From Pseudobacteriovorax antillogorgiicola (lineage in GTDB: Bacteria > Bdellovibrionota_B > Oligoflexia > Oligoflexales > RGVZ01), in assembly GCA_945865565.1 (NCBI GenBank), contig CAMBEK010000008.1, positions 1-64,000 on the forward strand: a DNA stretch of 64,000 nt, given 5' to 3'. The notes beneath the pieces were generated by a model. It had not been told where the DNA came from and searched no databases. It saw only the letters and a program-made list of their open reading frames with translations. Numbering within the stretch: position 1 is the first letter of the stretch; every line of letters begins with the position of its first letter. Below, one piece after another: positions 8,499-17,400 of the stretch. Made by a program: the position numbers and the translations under genes.

Positions 8499-8711
8499 AT
8501 GGAAATCAAGGAATCAATCCGATACCGCGAAATGATGGATGAAGTGGAAGCCATCGTGCGCGATCTTGGACAGAACAAACAGGACCTGGATGAAGTCACG
8601 GCCAAAGTCCAGCGGGGCTACGAAGTGATCAAGGCCATGAAAGAACGCCTGGAACAAACCAGAATGCAACTCGAGAAAATCCGGCCCGAATCTGGCCCGG
8701 CCTTCACCTGA
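8499..8711 (+). CDS. xseB: Exodeoxyribonuclease VII small subunit
   Basis: 70 residues, all-helical and charged, with the family pattern of YREMMDEVEAIVRDL, then LDEVTAKVQRGYEVIKAMKERLEQT. It sits directly after xseA, as usual, and the two proteins form exonuclease VII. The ATG at 8499 is preceded by GGCGGCGAAAGATA, a weak purine-rich ribosome site. It converges with the next minus-strand gene, whose stop is only 2 bases away. Confidence 0.85.
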   Translation: MEIKESIRYREMMDEVEAIVRDLGQNKQDLDEVTAKVQRGYEVIKAMKERLEQTRMQLEKIRPESGPAFT

Positions 8712-8713
8712 AG

Positions 8714-10384
8714 TCAGAATTCCCGGGACAGCGCCGCGCTGACTGTGGTTTTCGTTTCCATGCTCTCGTTTTTTTTCAAAAATTCCTTTTGCAATAGCGG
8801 ATTGTTGGTCGTGTAATCCGTCGTCGTGTACTCGTACACCGTAGACAAAGCCAGCCACTTGAATGCCGTGACCTTAAACCTTCCGCCAAAATAGATTTGG
8901 GTTCCATTCGCTGCAAGCTGATAGGTCACGTCCCCGCCACTTTCATCCTTGATTGTGATATTAGAAACATAATCGGACAGCGAGCCGTACGAACAAATTC
9001 CACCAACAGAAAAAACACCGAAGGGGACCTCCACGTCTCCAGAGATTTTTATCGTGGTCCCTGGGGCCTTTAAGACCACAGCCGGGAACCTCTCGTGGGC
9101 ACTGTAAAACCCAGTTAACTTGTACTCGGCTGAATCACCGCCTATTTTCGCGGTAAGAGAAGCTTTGGTGTTTGCGGCAGACACCTTTTCGTCCCGGAGG
9201 GTTACCGGGACAGCAGTATCTGTTCGCGTTGCGTCGAGGGTCCATGTTTGAACCCCGGCGGCGTATGACAATTTGCCGAAGAAAATTGAAGAACCTTGGG
9301 TTCGGGCATCGGAGCTATCAAGCTTCTCTTCATAGGAGGCTGCACCTGATGCTTTCCAAGCTCCTGCCTCCAACTCGAGCGTTCCTTTGGGAACCCGGCT
9401 TGATTTTTTTTTGTCAGTCTTAAAATCGGGTAGCTCCAACGTATAGAGGAACGATCCCTCGAATTCTATGTCCTTGCCAAGTGGCACCGTGACTGCCGGT
9501 GTGGCTTTTGTGGTAAAAACCTTGGAATTTTTCCCCTCGTCCTTCACATTTCCGCTAACCGTGGTGGCAGTATCCGATGCCCTGGAGAAACTGATGATTT
9601 CATTGTTTCCCGAATTTTGTGCGTAATTGAGCTCCAATGGAAGGGAAAGTGCCAGCGCTTCCCCGCCGGCGTAAGCCATCGGGGACTCTGACCGCACCTG
9701 TGCCGTGACCTTGGATTCCGTAGTCGTCGCGTTGTCTCCAACTTCCGACAAGCCGCTGAAGCTTTTATAGGAATCGATGCGTTTGTAAGTCGCAGCCGGC
9801 GTGATCGAAAAGCCGCGGAGCTTTTCTTCGGGCTTGGCGGGCTTGGCGGGCTTGACGGGAGAAGGACGGGGACTTTGGGGAGCCTTGCCCTTACCGTAGC
9901 CGGGCTCGACCGGCATCACCACGGGTGCGGGGGCTTGCCAATATGGCTGAGCCCCAACGGGGCTCCAGAGCGAGTTGGTCGTCCCTGAGCCAAAAGACCG
10001 ATTTTCCTCCTGCTCGCGATCCGCCGCGAATTTTTCCAGACGTCGCCGGGTCTGGGCCGCACGTCCAGAAAGTGGCCTTGCCAGACGCAAAGCCCGCTGG
10101 GCAGCCGACCAGCGTTTTACACGCAGGAGGCAAGTTCCCAGGGTGAGGTTTGATTGAGCAGCCTCAACCGTACCGAATGGATATTGCGACAGAATTTGCG
10201 TGGCCTGTGAGGTGGCAAACGCGCAGTCTCCGCGCTGAAGTGCATTTTGCATTGCTACCGTTGGATCAGGAGCAGCGATGGCTTGTCCACCCAAAGGGAA
10301 ATTTAAAACTGCCGTGACGCAGAATCCAGCGAGGATCAGTTGGCGACAGATGTAGGAGGCAAAATGTTTCATCCGGCGACTCAA
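8714..10384 (-). CDS. Predicted outer-membrane beta-barrel protein with N-terminal repeat region
   Basis: Family not recognised. The 556 residues begin with a long signal peptide (LILAGFCVTAVLNFPLGGQAIAA). An Ala-rich helical region of TPR-like look follows (about 45-120), then a Pro/Lys spacer (PSPVKPAKPAKPEEK). The rest is long, rich in alternating Ser/Thr/aromatic beta-strand patterns, and ends in SREF with a C-terminal Phe, as in barrel proteins assembled by the BAM complex. Its start overlaps the stop of the upstream GYF-like gene by 4 bases, so it is last in a probable four-gene operon that includes the PP2C phosphatase. Confidence 0.7.
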   Translation of the reverse strand: MSRRMKHFASYICRQLILAGFCVTAVLNFPLGGQAIAAPDPTVAMQNALQRGDCAFATSQATQILSQYPFGTVEAAQSNLTLGTCLLRVKRWSAAQRALRLARPLSGRAAQTRRRLEKFAADREQEENRSFGSGTTNSLWSPVGAQPYWQAPAPVVMPVEPGYGKGKAPQSPRPSPVKPAKPAKPEEKLRGFSITPAATYKRIDSYKSFSGLSEVGDNATTTESKVTAQVRSESPMAYAGGEALALSLPLELNYAQNSGNNEIISFSRASDTATTVSGNVKDEGKNSKVFTTKATPAVTVPLGKDIEFEGSFLYTLELPDFKTDKKKSSRVPKGTLELEAGAWKASGAASYEEKLDSSDARTQGSSIFFGKLSYAAGVQTWTLDATRTDTAVPVTLRDEKVSAANTKASLTAKIGGDSAEYKLTGFYSAHERFPAVVLKAPGTTIKISGDVEVPFGVFSVGGICSYGSLSDYVSNITIKDESGGDVTYQLAANGTQIYFGGRFKVTAFKWLALSTVYEYTTTDYTTNNPLLQKEFLKKNESMETKTTVSAALSREF

Positions 10385-11739
10385 TGGGCGAGATCGATTT
10401 GAATATCCCCGGTTAAAGACTTCACGGGTCCAGACGGCAGAGGAGTTGTATCCATCACAGCAGGGAGAACTCCATTGATTGTGCCGACGAAATGCAATTC
10501 ATCCGCATAATCAATCCTCGTGTAGGAATCGCTTTGATCGCGGCCAGAGATGAATGCTTGCAAATCATTGCGCAAGAGAGGCCACGAAGCCTGATCCCCT
10601 TCGCTGCGAGCCTTGACGGCAAGGCGAAGCATCGACCAGTAAAATTTCTCGCGGTTGTAATCCGACTGCATCAGGTTTTGCCATGGGGCTTCAAGGCATT
10701 GATCCAGTTCGATCCGGTTACGCGCCGAATCCATGCACGTCCACAGGCCAAATACGCTGGCCTTGCCGGAACCTGTCTTTTTTCCCGGACCGCCTTCGCC
10801 TTGCGCCTTCCCCGGATTTTGCAAGACCGCGGTGAGTAAGGCAAGACGCTCCCGGACTACGTCAGCGGTGGCACCTGCAGGAATTGAATCAAAGGCACGC
10901 GATGCCGCCATAACGCATCCCTGGTAGAAATTACGGGGGCGGATCCAGCCAGACTGAGATCTGCGGTTGATCCAATGAGAATCCCAGGCAAGCAATCGAG
11001 CCCAGTGATCAGAAGGAAGTGGGCCGCCCTTCGCCACTGCATTGAACGATGGGTAAGCATCATTCCAGCGCTTTGACCAAGCCTTGACGGAACAATCGGC
11101 TGGTGCCGCGACCCCAGACTCACCACGCAGTTTTTTAGAGGAAAAGCCGTCAATCTCCCCCGCACCATAAAAGGCGTAGGCACGAAGGAAGGGCAGCCAT
11201 GCGGCCATGACATCGTGGTTGCGGTTTCCGCGATCAATGATCCGCGGAAGTTGAGGCTCCATCAAGGAGATGAATTCCTTTTCGCCCCCTGTCTGCAGCA
11301 AAGCAGTCAATTCGCTTGCCGGTGGAATCTGAGATCCAATAATGCGACTCGATAATTCTCCTGACCCGACAAAAACCCAGGCGATCATCGCGGCGAAAAT
11401 TGCCAAACCAAAGAATGCGGCCGCCAGGATCAACCGGCGATCCGGTTTCTTGACGGCAAGGATCACTGGTCCCTTGATCGTTGGCTCGTTACGAAATTCA
11501 TTAGCATCGCTCGACCAGCCGCTGACTGAGGCGGCCTGCACAATGGGCAGCAACTCAGAATAAAACTTCTTGAGTTTGTCGCGGTCATCGAGAAAAATCC
11601 AAGGTCCGCAATGGCCCGTAACCTCGTCACGGAATCCGACCGCCATGCGTTCAATAAGCCGCGCAAGCTCCGCCGCCGTCACAGGACCAGTGAAGGTCTC
11701 GAGGTCCCGACGAATCAGATAGAGTTTCGCCCGCCCCAT
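10381..11739 (-). CDS. GYF_2-like single-pass membrane protein
   Basis: 452 residues, family uncertain. The N-terminal ~65 residues (KLYLIRRDLETFTGPVTAAELARLI...) resemble the GYF_2-type domain: a YL start, a GP turn, a helix, then a W. One transmembrane helix follows near 102-125 (LILAAAFFGLAIFAAMIAWVFV), then a ~320-residue presumably periplasmic part rich in Trp and charged residues. There is no signal peptide, so topology is N-in. It shares a base with the PP2C stop (TGATG) and overlaps the barrel gene by 4 bases. The context suggests a bridge between cytoplasmic phospho-signalling and the envelope. Confidence 0.65.
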   Translation of the reverse strand: MGRAKLYLIRRDLETFTGPVTAAELARLIERMAVGFRDEVTGHCGPWIFLDDRDKLKKFYSELLPIVQAASVSGWSSDANEFRNEPTIKGPVILAVKKPDRRLILAAAFFGLAIFAAMIAWVFVGSGELSSRIIGSQIPPASELTALLQTGGEKEFISLMEPQLPRIIDRGNRNHDVMAAWLPFLRAYAFYGAGEIDGFSSKKLRGESGVAAPADCSVKAWSKRWNDAYPSFNAVAKGGPLPSDHWARLLAWDSHWINRRSQSGWIRPRNFYQGCVMAASRAFDSIPAGATADVVRERLALLTAVLQNPGKAQGEGGPGKKTGSGKASVFGLWTCMDSARNRIELDQCLEAPWQNLMQSDYNREKFYWSMLRLAVKARSEGDQASWPLLRNDLQAFISGRDQSDSYTRIDYADELHFVGTINGVLPAVMDTTPLPSGPVKSLTGDIQIDLAH

Positions 11740-12476
11740 CAGCGGCCCTCCACGCGAGCAAGAAGGACCGTGATGTTGTCCCGGCCACCAGCATCGTTTG
11801 CGGCATCAAGAAGAACACCGGCCGCCTTTTGCAAATTTCCGCTGTGGGTCGCGAGCAAGGCTGCAACTTGGCGGTCGTCGAGCATTGAAGTGAGGCCATC
11901 GGAACAAGAAAGGTAAATTTGGCCGGGTCGGCGCTTGATCCGGCAAATGTCTAATTCGCACCGCAGGGTCAAGCCAACTGCCTTGACCAATGCGGCACCG
12001 CGAATTCCCGGGTCTTGAAGTGAATCACGATGAACGAGACCGCGGTCGACAAAATTTTCAACGTTGTGGTCAAGGGTCAATTGAAACAATTGCCCGTCGT
12101 CATAGAGGTAGGTGCGGCTGTCTCCGACATGGGCAACGTACACCATGTCACCCGAGAAAAAAATGCACTCCATCGTTGAACCAAGGCCGGCATATTCTGG
12201 ATTGTTTCGGCCAAATCCAAATACATTTGCATTCACCGTGTCGACTGCAGAGGCAAGGAAAGGCGTGACCTCTTCGTGACGAATGACTTCAGAGCCCAGA
12301 AATGCCTGACGAATGCCATCGACAACGAGGGTCGATGCAATTTCTCCGCCCTTGCGGCCGCCAATGCCATCGGCGACGACACCGATGCCGTGGCCTTCAT
12401 CAAAGAAAAGGCTGTCTTGATTGTTTTTGCGGCGTCGCCCGATATGGGTGACACCGGCCATCCGAATCTGCACCAT
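11739..12476 (-). CDS. PP2C-family Ser/Thr protein phosphatase
   Basis: Metal-dependent phosphatase that would reverse the Ser/Thr kinases nearby. PPM motifs in order: GRRRKNNQDSLF, VADGIGGRKGGEIAS, HVGDSRTYLY, LSCSDGLTSMLDD and GGRDNITVLLARV. The metal-ligand Asp residues are all present. I preferred the ATG at 12476 (preceded by GGAGG) over the GTG at 12506. It is soluble, with no transmembrane helix. Stop and next start overlap as TGATG with the GYF-like gene. Confidence 0.92.
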   Translation of the reverse strand: MVQIRMAGVTHIGRRRKNNQDSLFFDEGHGIGVVADGIGGRKGGEIASTLVVDGIRQAFLGSEVIRHEEVTPFLASAVDTVNANVFGFGRNNPEYAGLGSTMECIFFSGDMVYVAHVGDSRTYLYDDGQLFQLTLDHNVENFVDRGLVHRDSLQDPGIRGAALVKAVGLTLRCELDICRIKRRPGQIYLSCSDGLTSMLDDRQVAALLATHSGNLQKAAGVLLDAANDAGGRDNITVLLARVEGR

Positions 12477-12620
12477 TGCCTCCAGGGTCTTTCCCGACCA
12501 CTTCACCAGGAAGTTTTCGGAAAGAATCTTGGAGGCTTGAAGGTTTTACCGTCGTTCGCCGTTCCTGGATCATTCGAGCACCGGCGGCGATCAGGTCAAT
12601 CGACCGGTTTCAAAGGAAAA

Positions 12621-13514
12621 TCATCGGAAATTTGGCAAAAGACTAGTTTCAGGGAGATGAACCCATCCGCCGCCGGCCTCAACAAAGCCGTCGACCGGTG
12701 AAGACGTTTTACCGCTGTTCTGAAGGCAGGCCACCCACGCCGTGATCAAGGCATGAAAAACTTCCATCGACTGATGCAAGGATCCAATCCTGAACTCTGA
12801 ACCCGGATTGTCGGACAGCAATCCAGACCGGACCATTGCTTGAATGATGGCGCGACGAAAATCATATCCAACTTCGAAGTTCCTGTAGGCCACTGATGGC
12901 ATCTGCGATCCCGAAGATATCCCACAATGAACGGCGATCTTGTCGACCACCATCGGAACATTAGTTTCCATCAATTTAACGGGATCCACGACGCCCGCAC
13001 CAGAGGAAGAATTCAAGCGCCTCTGCAGGGTACGTGCCCGGACAACCAACGGCGCGTTATTTGAATTGTAAGTGGGGTCTTGGATTTTAGAATGACTTCC
13101 GCTCAACTGGAGCACATCCCACAACCTTTGCCCTTGTGGGTTGACTTTGCGCCGCCGGCGTTGCCGTGCAGCCCCCGGGCGTTCCGCCACCGACAGCATC
13201 CAGGCAACTCCGACATCATCGCAATGGATTACTCCGGGGCATGCCGGACGCACACAATCGACACACGGAGGTACGGTCAGTGGACAATCGACGAAAACGG
13301 AACCAAATGGCCCCTCCCTGGTCAGGATCCCGAACAGGCGGTCATCAGAAAACAAGTTCCCAAAAGAGCCAATCTTTTCATATACTCTCACCAGTTCAAA
13401 CCCGGTCGTTTCTCCGTTGGTCCCAGATTGCCCTGACGGGCGCAGCACAACCACTGCCGTTTTGCTGGCGTTGGGTCCTGACAGATGAATCCCGGCGCAG
13501 GGTGTTCTGATCAC
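12621..13514 (-). CDS. Possible DUF429-like (RNase H-fold) protein
   Basis: About 297 residues from a GTG at 13514; the track start at 13622 would run into the divergent gene. The N-terminus (CAGIHLSGPNASKTAVVVLRP) and later FVDCPLTVPPCVDC resemble DUF429-type predicted nucleases with an RNase H fold, where Asp residues would bind metal. Here His replaces the first usual Asp (GIHLSG rather than GIDLSG). A CxxCxxxxC cluster (CVDCVRPAC) may bind zinc. Assignment is tentative. It is the first gene of a minus-strand run, about 145 bases before PP2C. Confidence 0.55.
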   Translation of the reverse strand: MIRTPCAGIHLSGPNASKTAVVVLRPSGQSGTNGETTGFELVRVYEKIGSFGNLFSDDRLFGILTREGPFGSVFVDCPLTVPPCVDCVRPACPGVIHCDDVGVAWMLSVAERPGAARQRRRRKVNPQGQRLWDVLQLSGSHSKIQDPTYNSNNAPLVVRARTLQRRLNSSSGAGVVDPVKLMETNVPMVVDKIAVHCGISSGSQMPSVAYRNFEVGYDFRRAIIQAMVRSGLLSDNPGSEFRIGSLHQSMEVFHALITAWVACLQNSGKTSSPVDGFVEAGGGWVHLPETSLLPNFR

Positions 13515-13544
13515 GATGCACCACCTGATTGGGTTGCAGAACCG

Positions 13545-15260
13545 TTGACTCGAAAACTTAAATTCCTGCTGTTCCTGATTATAACCCTGTCTGGGGCCGC
13601 AGGTCATCCCCACAACCTGCAAGCCGCAGACGACTCATCCACCGCCATACAAGCGATTCCATCGTTAACCAAAAGGCTGCAGAAAAACCGCTTTGATTTC
13701 GTCTCCTGGCATCGTCTTGGGGTCGCCTACTATCAAAGTGGTTATCCCGCAAAGGCCATCCAACCCCTGCTCTACTCTGCGGGAAAAATCAGGGAATCCT
13801 CGCTGAACTCGCTATACTTGGGCCTTGCTTACGAGGCGACCGGCAAAAATAGTTCGGCCCGTTACTGGCTGACACGCGCTGCCGGATACGCGGACGAATC
13901 CGCAAGCAAGGCGCTGTTTGAACTGGCAAGCTTGGAATACAGGACGCGCAACGCCGAAAGAGCCATCACATTTTTTAAATCTTATACCCAGAGATTTCCT
14001 GCAGGTGCCTACCGTGCACCAGCCGACAAACTGCTGGCAGCAGCCCAGGCAGGACGCTACAGCGATCCGGCTCCGGGCATCGAAAAACCTGATCTAGAAA
14101 GGCTCCACTACCGCAACAACCCGCGCTCGCTATTTGATTATCCCCACTTTTGGTTTGTTCAAACTGGTTTCATGTACCTGATGTCTGACTACAAAGATCC
14201 AAGCGGGTCTTCAGACGGACCAGCACTGGAGGCCAGAAGCGACAATGAGTATGGTTTGACCGCAAACGCCGGGGTCGGTGTTGGGCCCTGGCGCGAAGGC
14301 ACCAGAACCGCATCAGGCGGATATCTGTACCGGCAGACGTATTACACCACTGACACGCGGTTGCAGCAATTCTTGGACGACCCGTTCAACACACGTTATT
14401 TTCCATTCCGCTTCGATCTCTTGAAACGCCGCCATACCCTGTTTGGGGATTTTCGTGGAAAACTCACGGACCGGTTCGATGGCGGTGTCTTTGGGCGCTA
14501 TGAAATTGCAAAAATCGGATCCGAGTTTTTTTCCGGGGAAGAAGAGGGCGACCTTCGGAGTTCCCTGAACATCAATGACACGTCAATCTTGATTCCCTGG
14601 ATCAGTAGCAGTTTCAGCGAAAAATCCCGAACGACGGCATACATGTACCTCCGCAAGGAGATCAATCTGGAGACGCCGGACCTGTCAAACAAGACTTATG
14701 ACTTGCTTGGCGGATCAGGAAGTCCCGCGTTCAGCGTGGGGGCGAGCCACAGCCAGTCACTCATGGACAACCAATTGAACTTGTCAGCTGAAATCTTTCA
14801 CTACGATTTCATCTTCAATGATTACTGGATGGACTTCAGCCGGCTCGGTGCCTTTGCCGAGGCAGACTTCCGGATCAATTCGAGCTTCTCCCTGAGCGGA
14901 CTCGCCGGTTTTTACCAAGATCACTACAGCCTCGGCCGTGCCCGGCTAAACGGAAGGTGCAATACTAGCTCTGTTGCCAGTCCAGGAAGTACCACGACGA
15001 CGCCGGCCGCACCCACCCTGTGCATGCGTAACGACAGTGGCATCGTCGTCCAGGGTGGAATTCGATGGAACATCCAAGACGACACCCAAGTTTCAACCAG
15101 CGCACTTTACGTCGCAAATGACAATTCAACGATGCAGGAGTTCGCATTTGACCAGATCAAATTTCAGATCGCTGTGACACGCGCCTTTCCCAATGTGCAA
15201 AGGGTAGAACGCCTCAGCGAGCGATTCGCCGACTATGTTTTCTTCAAGGAGGCCCGCTGA
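13545..15260 (+). CDS. TPR-containing predicted outer-membrane beta-barrel protein
   Basis: I chose the TTG at 13545 because it directly precedes a signal peptide (TRKLKFLLFLIITLSGAAGHPHNLQA); the upstream ATG at 13485 would place ~20 polar residues before it. Residues ~30-190 form TPR-like helix pairs (SWHRLGVAYYQSGYPAKAIQPLL, NSLYLGLAYEATGKNSSARYWL, ALFELASLEYRTRNAERAITFF). The C-terminal ~370 residues look like amphipathic beta strands with many Tyr/Phe/Trp. Protein family not recognised. The stop is followed at once by the PilZ-like gene. Likely an envelope component of the surrounding signalling island. Confidence 0.65.
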   Translation: MTRKLKFLLFLIITLSGAAGHPHNLQAADDSSTAIQAIPSLTKRLQKNRFDFVSWHRLGVAYYQSGYPAKAIQPLLYSAGKIRESSLNSLYLGLAYEATGKNSSARYWLTRAAGYADESASKALFELASLEYRTRNAERAITFFKSYTQRFPAGAYRAPADKLLAAAQAGRYSDPAPGIEKPDLERLHYRNNPRSLFDYPHFWFVQTGFMYLMSDYKDPSGSSDGPALEARSDNEYGLTANAGVGVGPWREGTRTASGGYLYRQTYYTTDTRLQQFLDDPFNTRYFPFRFDLLKRRHTLFGDFRGKLTDRFDGGVFGRYEIAKIGSEFFSGEEEGDLRSSLNINDTSILIPWISSSFSEKSRTTAYMYLRKEINLETPDLSNKTYDLLGGSGSPAFSVGASHSQSLMDNQLNLSAEIFHYDFIFNDYWMDFSRLGAFAEADFRINSSFSLSGLAGFYQDHYSLGRARLNGRCNTSSVASPGSTTTTPAAPTLCMRNDSGIVVQGGIRWNIQDDTQVSTSALYVANDNSTMQEFAFDQIKFQIAVTRAFPNVQRVERLSERFADYVFFKEAR

Positions 15261-15261
15261 C

Positions 15262-15903
15262 ATGATCTCATCCAGCGACAACGACGAAATCGTAAAGATG
15301 GCCCTCCTAATCAAGGATGCCGCGCAGCCCGGCCGGCAGGCGATGATCAGCGGAGACGGCCTGCCCATTTCCTTCGGCTCGCGCATTTTGCGAGTCGATG
15401 GTAATCGGCTTAACGTTGTAAATACTGTTCCTTTCGGGTTAATTTCAGATTTTTCCAAGTCGCAAAACTTTGTCATCCAAGTTGATTTGCTGCGAATTCT
15501 ATCCGAAAGGTTAGAGAGCGACGGGAAAAATTTCATTTTTCAAGCAACGAAAGTGGAATCCATCAGTGACACACGCGGCGACGAGAGGTTCAACTTTTCA
15601 AGCGAGGAAAACGTTCGCTGCGAATTCACGAATCCAGAGGACGAGGAGACAATCCTGACGAAACAAATTCTTGACATGTCAGCATCTGGTTTTTCGCTCC
15701 GCACCGGTGCGAAGAGCACGTTGCTCATGCCAGGGCGAACAATCGAAAAAGTCAGGATCCTTATTGGAGAAAAATTATATTCAGAGTCCGGAGCTGAATC
15801 CGTTTATCAACGAAAATTCATGGATGAAAACGGGAAAATGCACCTCCAGGTGGGTCTGAAATTCTTGGCGGCTAAAATTGATGTCAAAACGCAACAAGCT
15901 TGA
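15262..15903 (+). CDS. PilZ-like protein, possible c-di-GMP binder
   Basis: 213 residues. The start at 15262 is preceded by AAGGAGG inside the end of the previous gene. An N-terminal ~105-residue domain (YcgR-N-like look) is followed by a PilZ-like segment: DERFNFSSEENVRCEF, then ILDMSASGFSLRT, where the usual RxxxR and D/NxSxxG motifs would fall. The first motif is degraded (only one Arg), so nucleotide binding is uncertain. It overlaps the 5'-nucleotidase start by ~23 bases, suggesting coupled translation. The diguanylate cyclase at 34.2 kb could supply a ligand. Confidence 0.55.
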   Translation: MISSSDNDEIVKMALLIKDAAQPGRQAMISGDGLPISFGSRILRVDGNRLNVVNTVPFGLISDFSKSQNFVIQVDLLRILSERLESDGKNFIFQATKVESISDTRGDERFNFSSEENVRCEFTNPEDEETILTKQILDMSASGFSLRTGAKSTLLMPGRTIEKVRILIGEKLYSESGAESVYQRKFMDENGKMHLQVGLKFLAAKIDVKTQQA

Positions 15904-17335
15904 AAAATGGCAGAAGGTTTTTGTAAACCGTTCGCTCAACATGGGCAACATCAGGGCTATCGGCTTTGACATGGACCACACCCTCGCGATGTACAATCGC
16001 GAGGCTTTTGAAGCATTGGCTTTCCGTGCGACATTACAAAAATTCATTGATGCAGGGTACCCGGCTGAATTGGAAGGTCTGCAGTTCAAGCCAGAATTTC
16101 TGATCCGAGGGCTGCTGGTCGACATGGACCGGGGAAACATCCTCAAAGTAGACGGTCACAAGTATGTAAAAACCGCGTTTCACGGCCACACCCGCCTGGA
16201 CAAAGAAACGCGCCACAAGCTTTACAATAGTGAGAGTTTCAAAGCCTACGAATTTCTTTCGATGGATTCATTCTTCGCGCTGAGCGAGGTCCAGCTTTTC
16301 GCAGAAATCGTGGACTACATGAACTCCAATCCCGGAAAAATCCAGAAGTCATTTCGGGAAGTCTACGCTGATCTGCGAAAATTCATCGATAAAAGCCATG
16401 CAGACGGCAGCATCAAAGATGAAGTCCTGCGCAATCCAGAAAAATTCTTCATCCGCGACAGGCATCTTGCAACGATGCTCATCCGGACCATGGATGCTGG
16501 AAAGCACCTTTTCCTGCTGACGAATTCAAACTGGCCCTACACCAATGCCGTCATGACGTTCCTTCTGGGAGATGCCAGCTCGGACTTTCCGGACTGGCGC
16601 CAGTATTTCCGGTACGTCATCGTCGGGTCTGGAAAGCCAGGTTTCTTTACCGGAAGTCAGCCTTTCTATGAGGTCGTCACTCAGTCAAACTTGCTGACGG
16701 CAGCCGCTGGCTCACTTGAGCAAGGAAAGATCTATCAGGGTGGGAATGCGCAACTCCTGCAAAACCTGACTGGATTTCGGGGGGACGAGATCCTTTATGT
16801 TGGCGATCACATCTACGGGGATATCATCCGTTCAAAAGGATCGGTCAACTGGCGAACCCTGTTGGTTGTGGAAGAACTTGAAAAGGAACTTCTGAAACTC
16901 GAAGAACTTCGCCCGGCGCTTCAATCGATTTACACCAGGATCGGCGAGCGTGAGGTTTGTGACGAGGAACTGCAGATTTTGCGTTCCAAGATTGCTTCAA
17001 ATGCACGACAGGCAAAAATCGCGACGGACCGGGGCGACGCTCGAAAGGGACAACATCTGCTTGCTGAAAACGAAAAACTTCTGGAAAAAGCCCATGAAAA
17101 ACAGGCCTTGCTCGTTGGAATTGACGAGGAGATTAAACAGGCGATCGCGGAACGCGAGGCCAATGTTCATCCAGTCTGGGGCAGCCTGATGAAAGTTGGA
17201 CTGGAACGTTCGCGATTTGCGAACCAGGTTGAATCATACGCGTGCATCTACACGGCCCGGGTATCAAACTTGCGTTTTTATAGCCCTTTCAAACGTTTTA
17301 CGTCATATCACGATATTTTACCGCACGAAGTCTGA
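15881..17335 (+). CDS. HAD superfamily subfamily IG 5'-nucleotidase
   Basis: Purine-type 5'-nucleotidase family, 484 residues. HAD motif I is GFDMDHTLAMYN (DxDxT), motif II LLTNSNWPYT, and motif IV VGDHIYGDI. The cap region carries the family pattern (LLVDMDRGNILKVDGH). The C-terminal ~90 residues are a charged helical segment that may be coiled coil. The ATG at 15881 follows a TTG reported by the ORF track. Likely dephosphorylates nucleotide monophosphates in the cytoplasm; substrate not determined from sequence. Confidence 0.9.
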   Translation: MSKRNKLEKWQKVFVNRSLNMGNIRAIGFDMDHTLAMYNREAFEALAFRATLQKFIDAGYPAELEGLQFKPEFLIRGLLVDMDRGNILKVDGHKYVKTAFHGHTRLDKETRHKLYNSESFKAYEFLSMDSFFALSEVQLFAEIVDYMNSNPGKIQKSFREVYADLRKFIDKSHADGSIKDEVLRNPEKFFIRDRHLATMLIRTMDAGKHLFLLTNSNWPYTNAVMTFLLGDASSDFPDWRQYFRYVIVGSGKPGFFTGSQPFYEVVTQSNLLTAAAGSLEQGKIYQGGNAQLLQNLTGFRGDEILYVGDHIYGDIIRSKGSVNWRTLLVVEELEKELLKLEELRPALQSIYTRIGEREVCDEELQILRSKIASNARQAKIATDRGDARKGQHLLAENEKLLEKAHEKQALLVGIDEEIKQAIAEREANVHPVWGSLMKVGLERSRFANQVESYACIYTARVSNLRFYSPFKRFTSYHDILPHEV

Positions 17336-17400
17336 AACGATCCCCTGCTACCGCCCTGAAAAACCTAAAGTGATCGGCAACTTATACCGATCCTCCCGAC

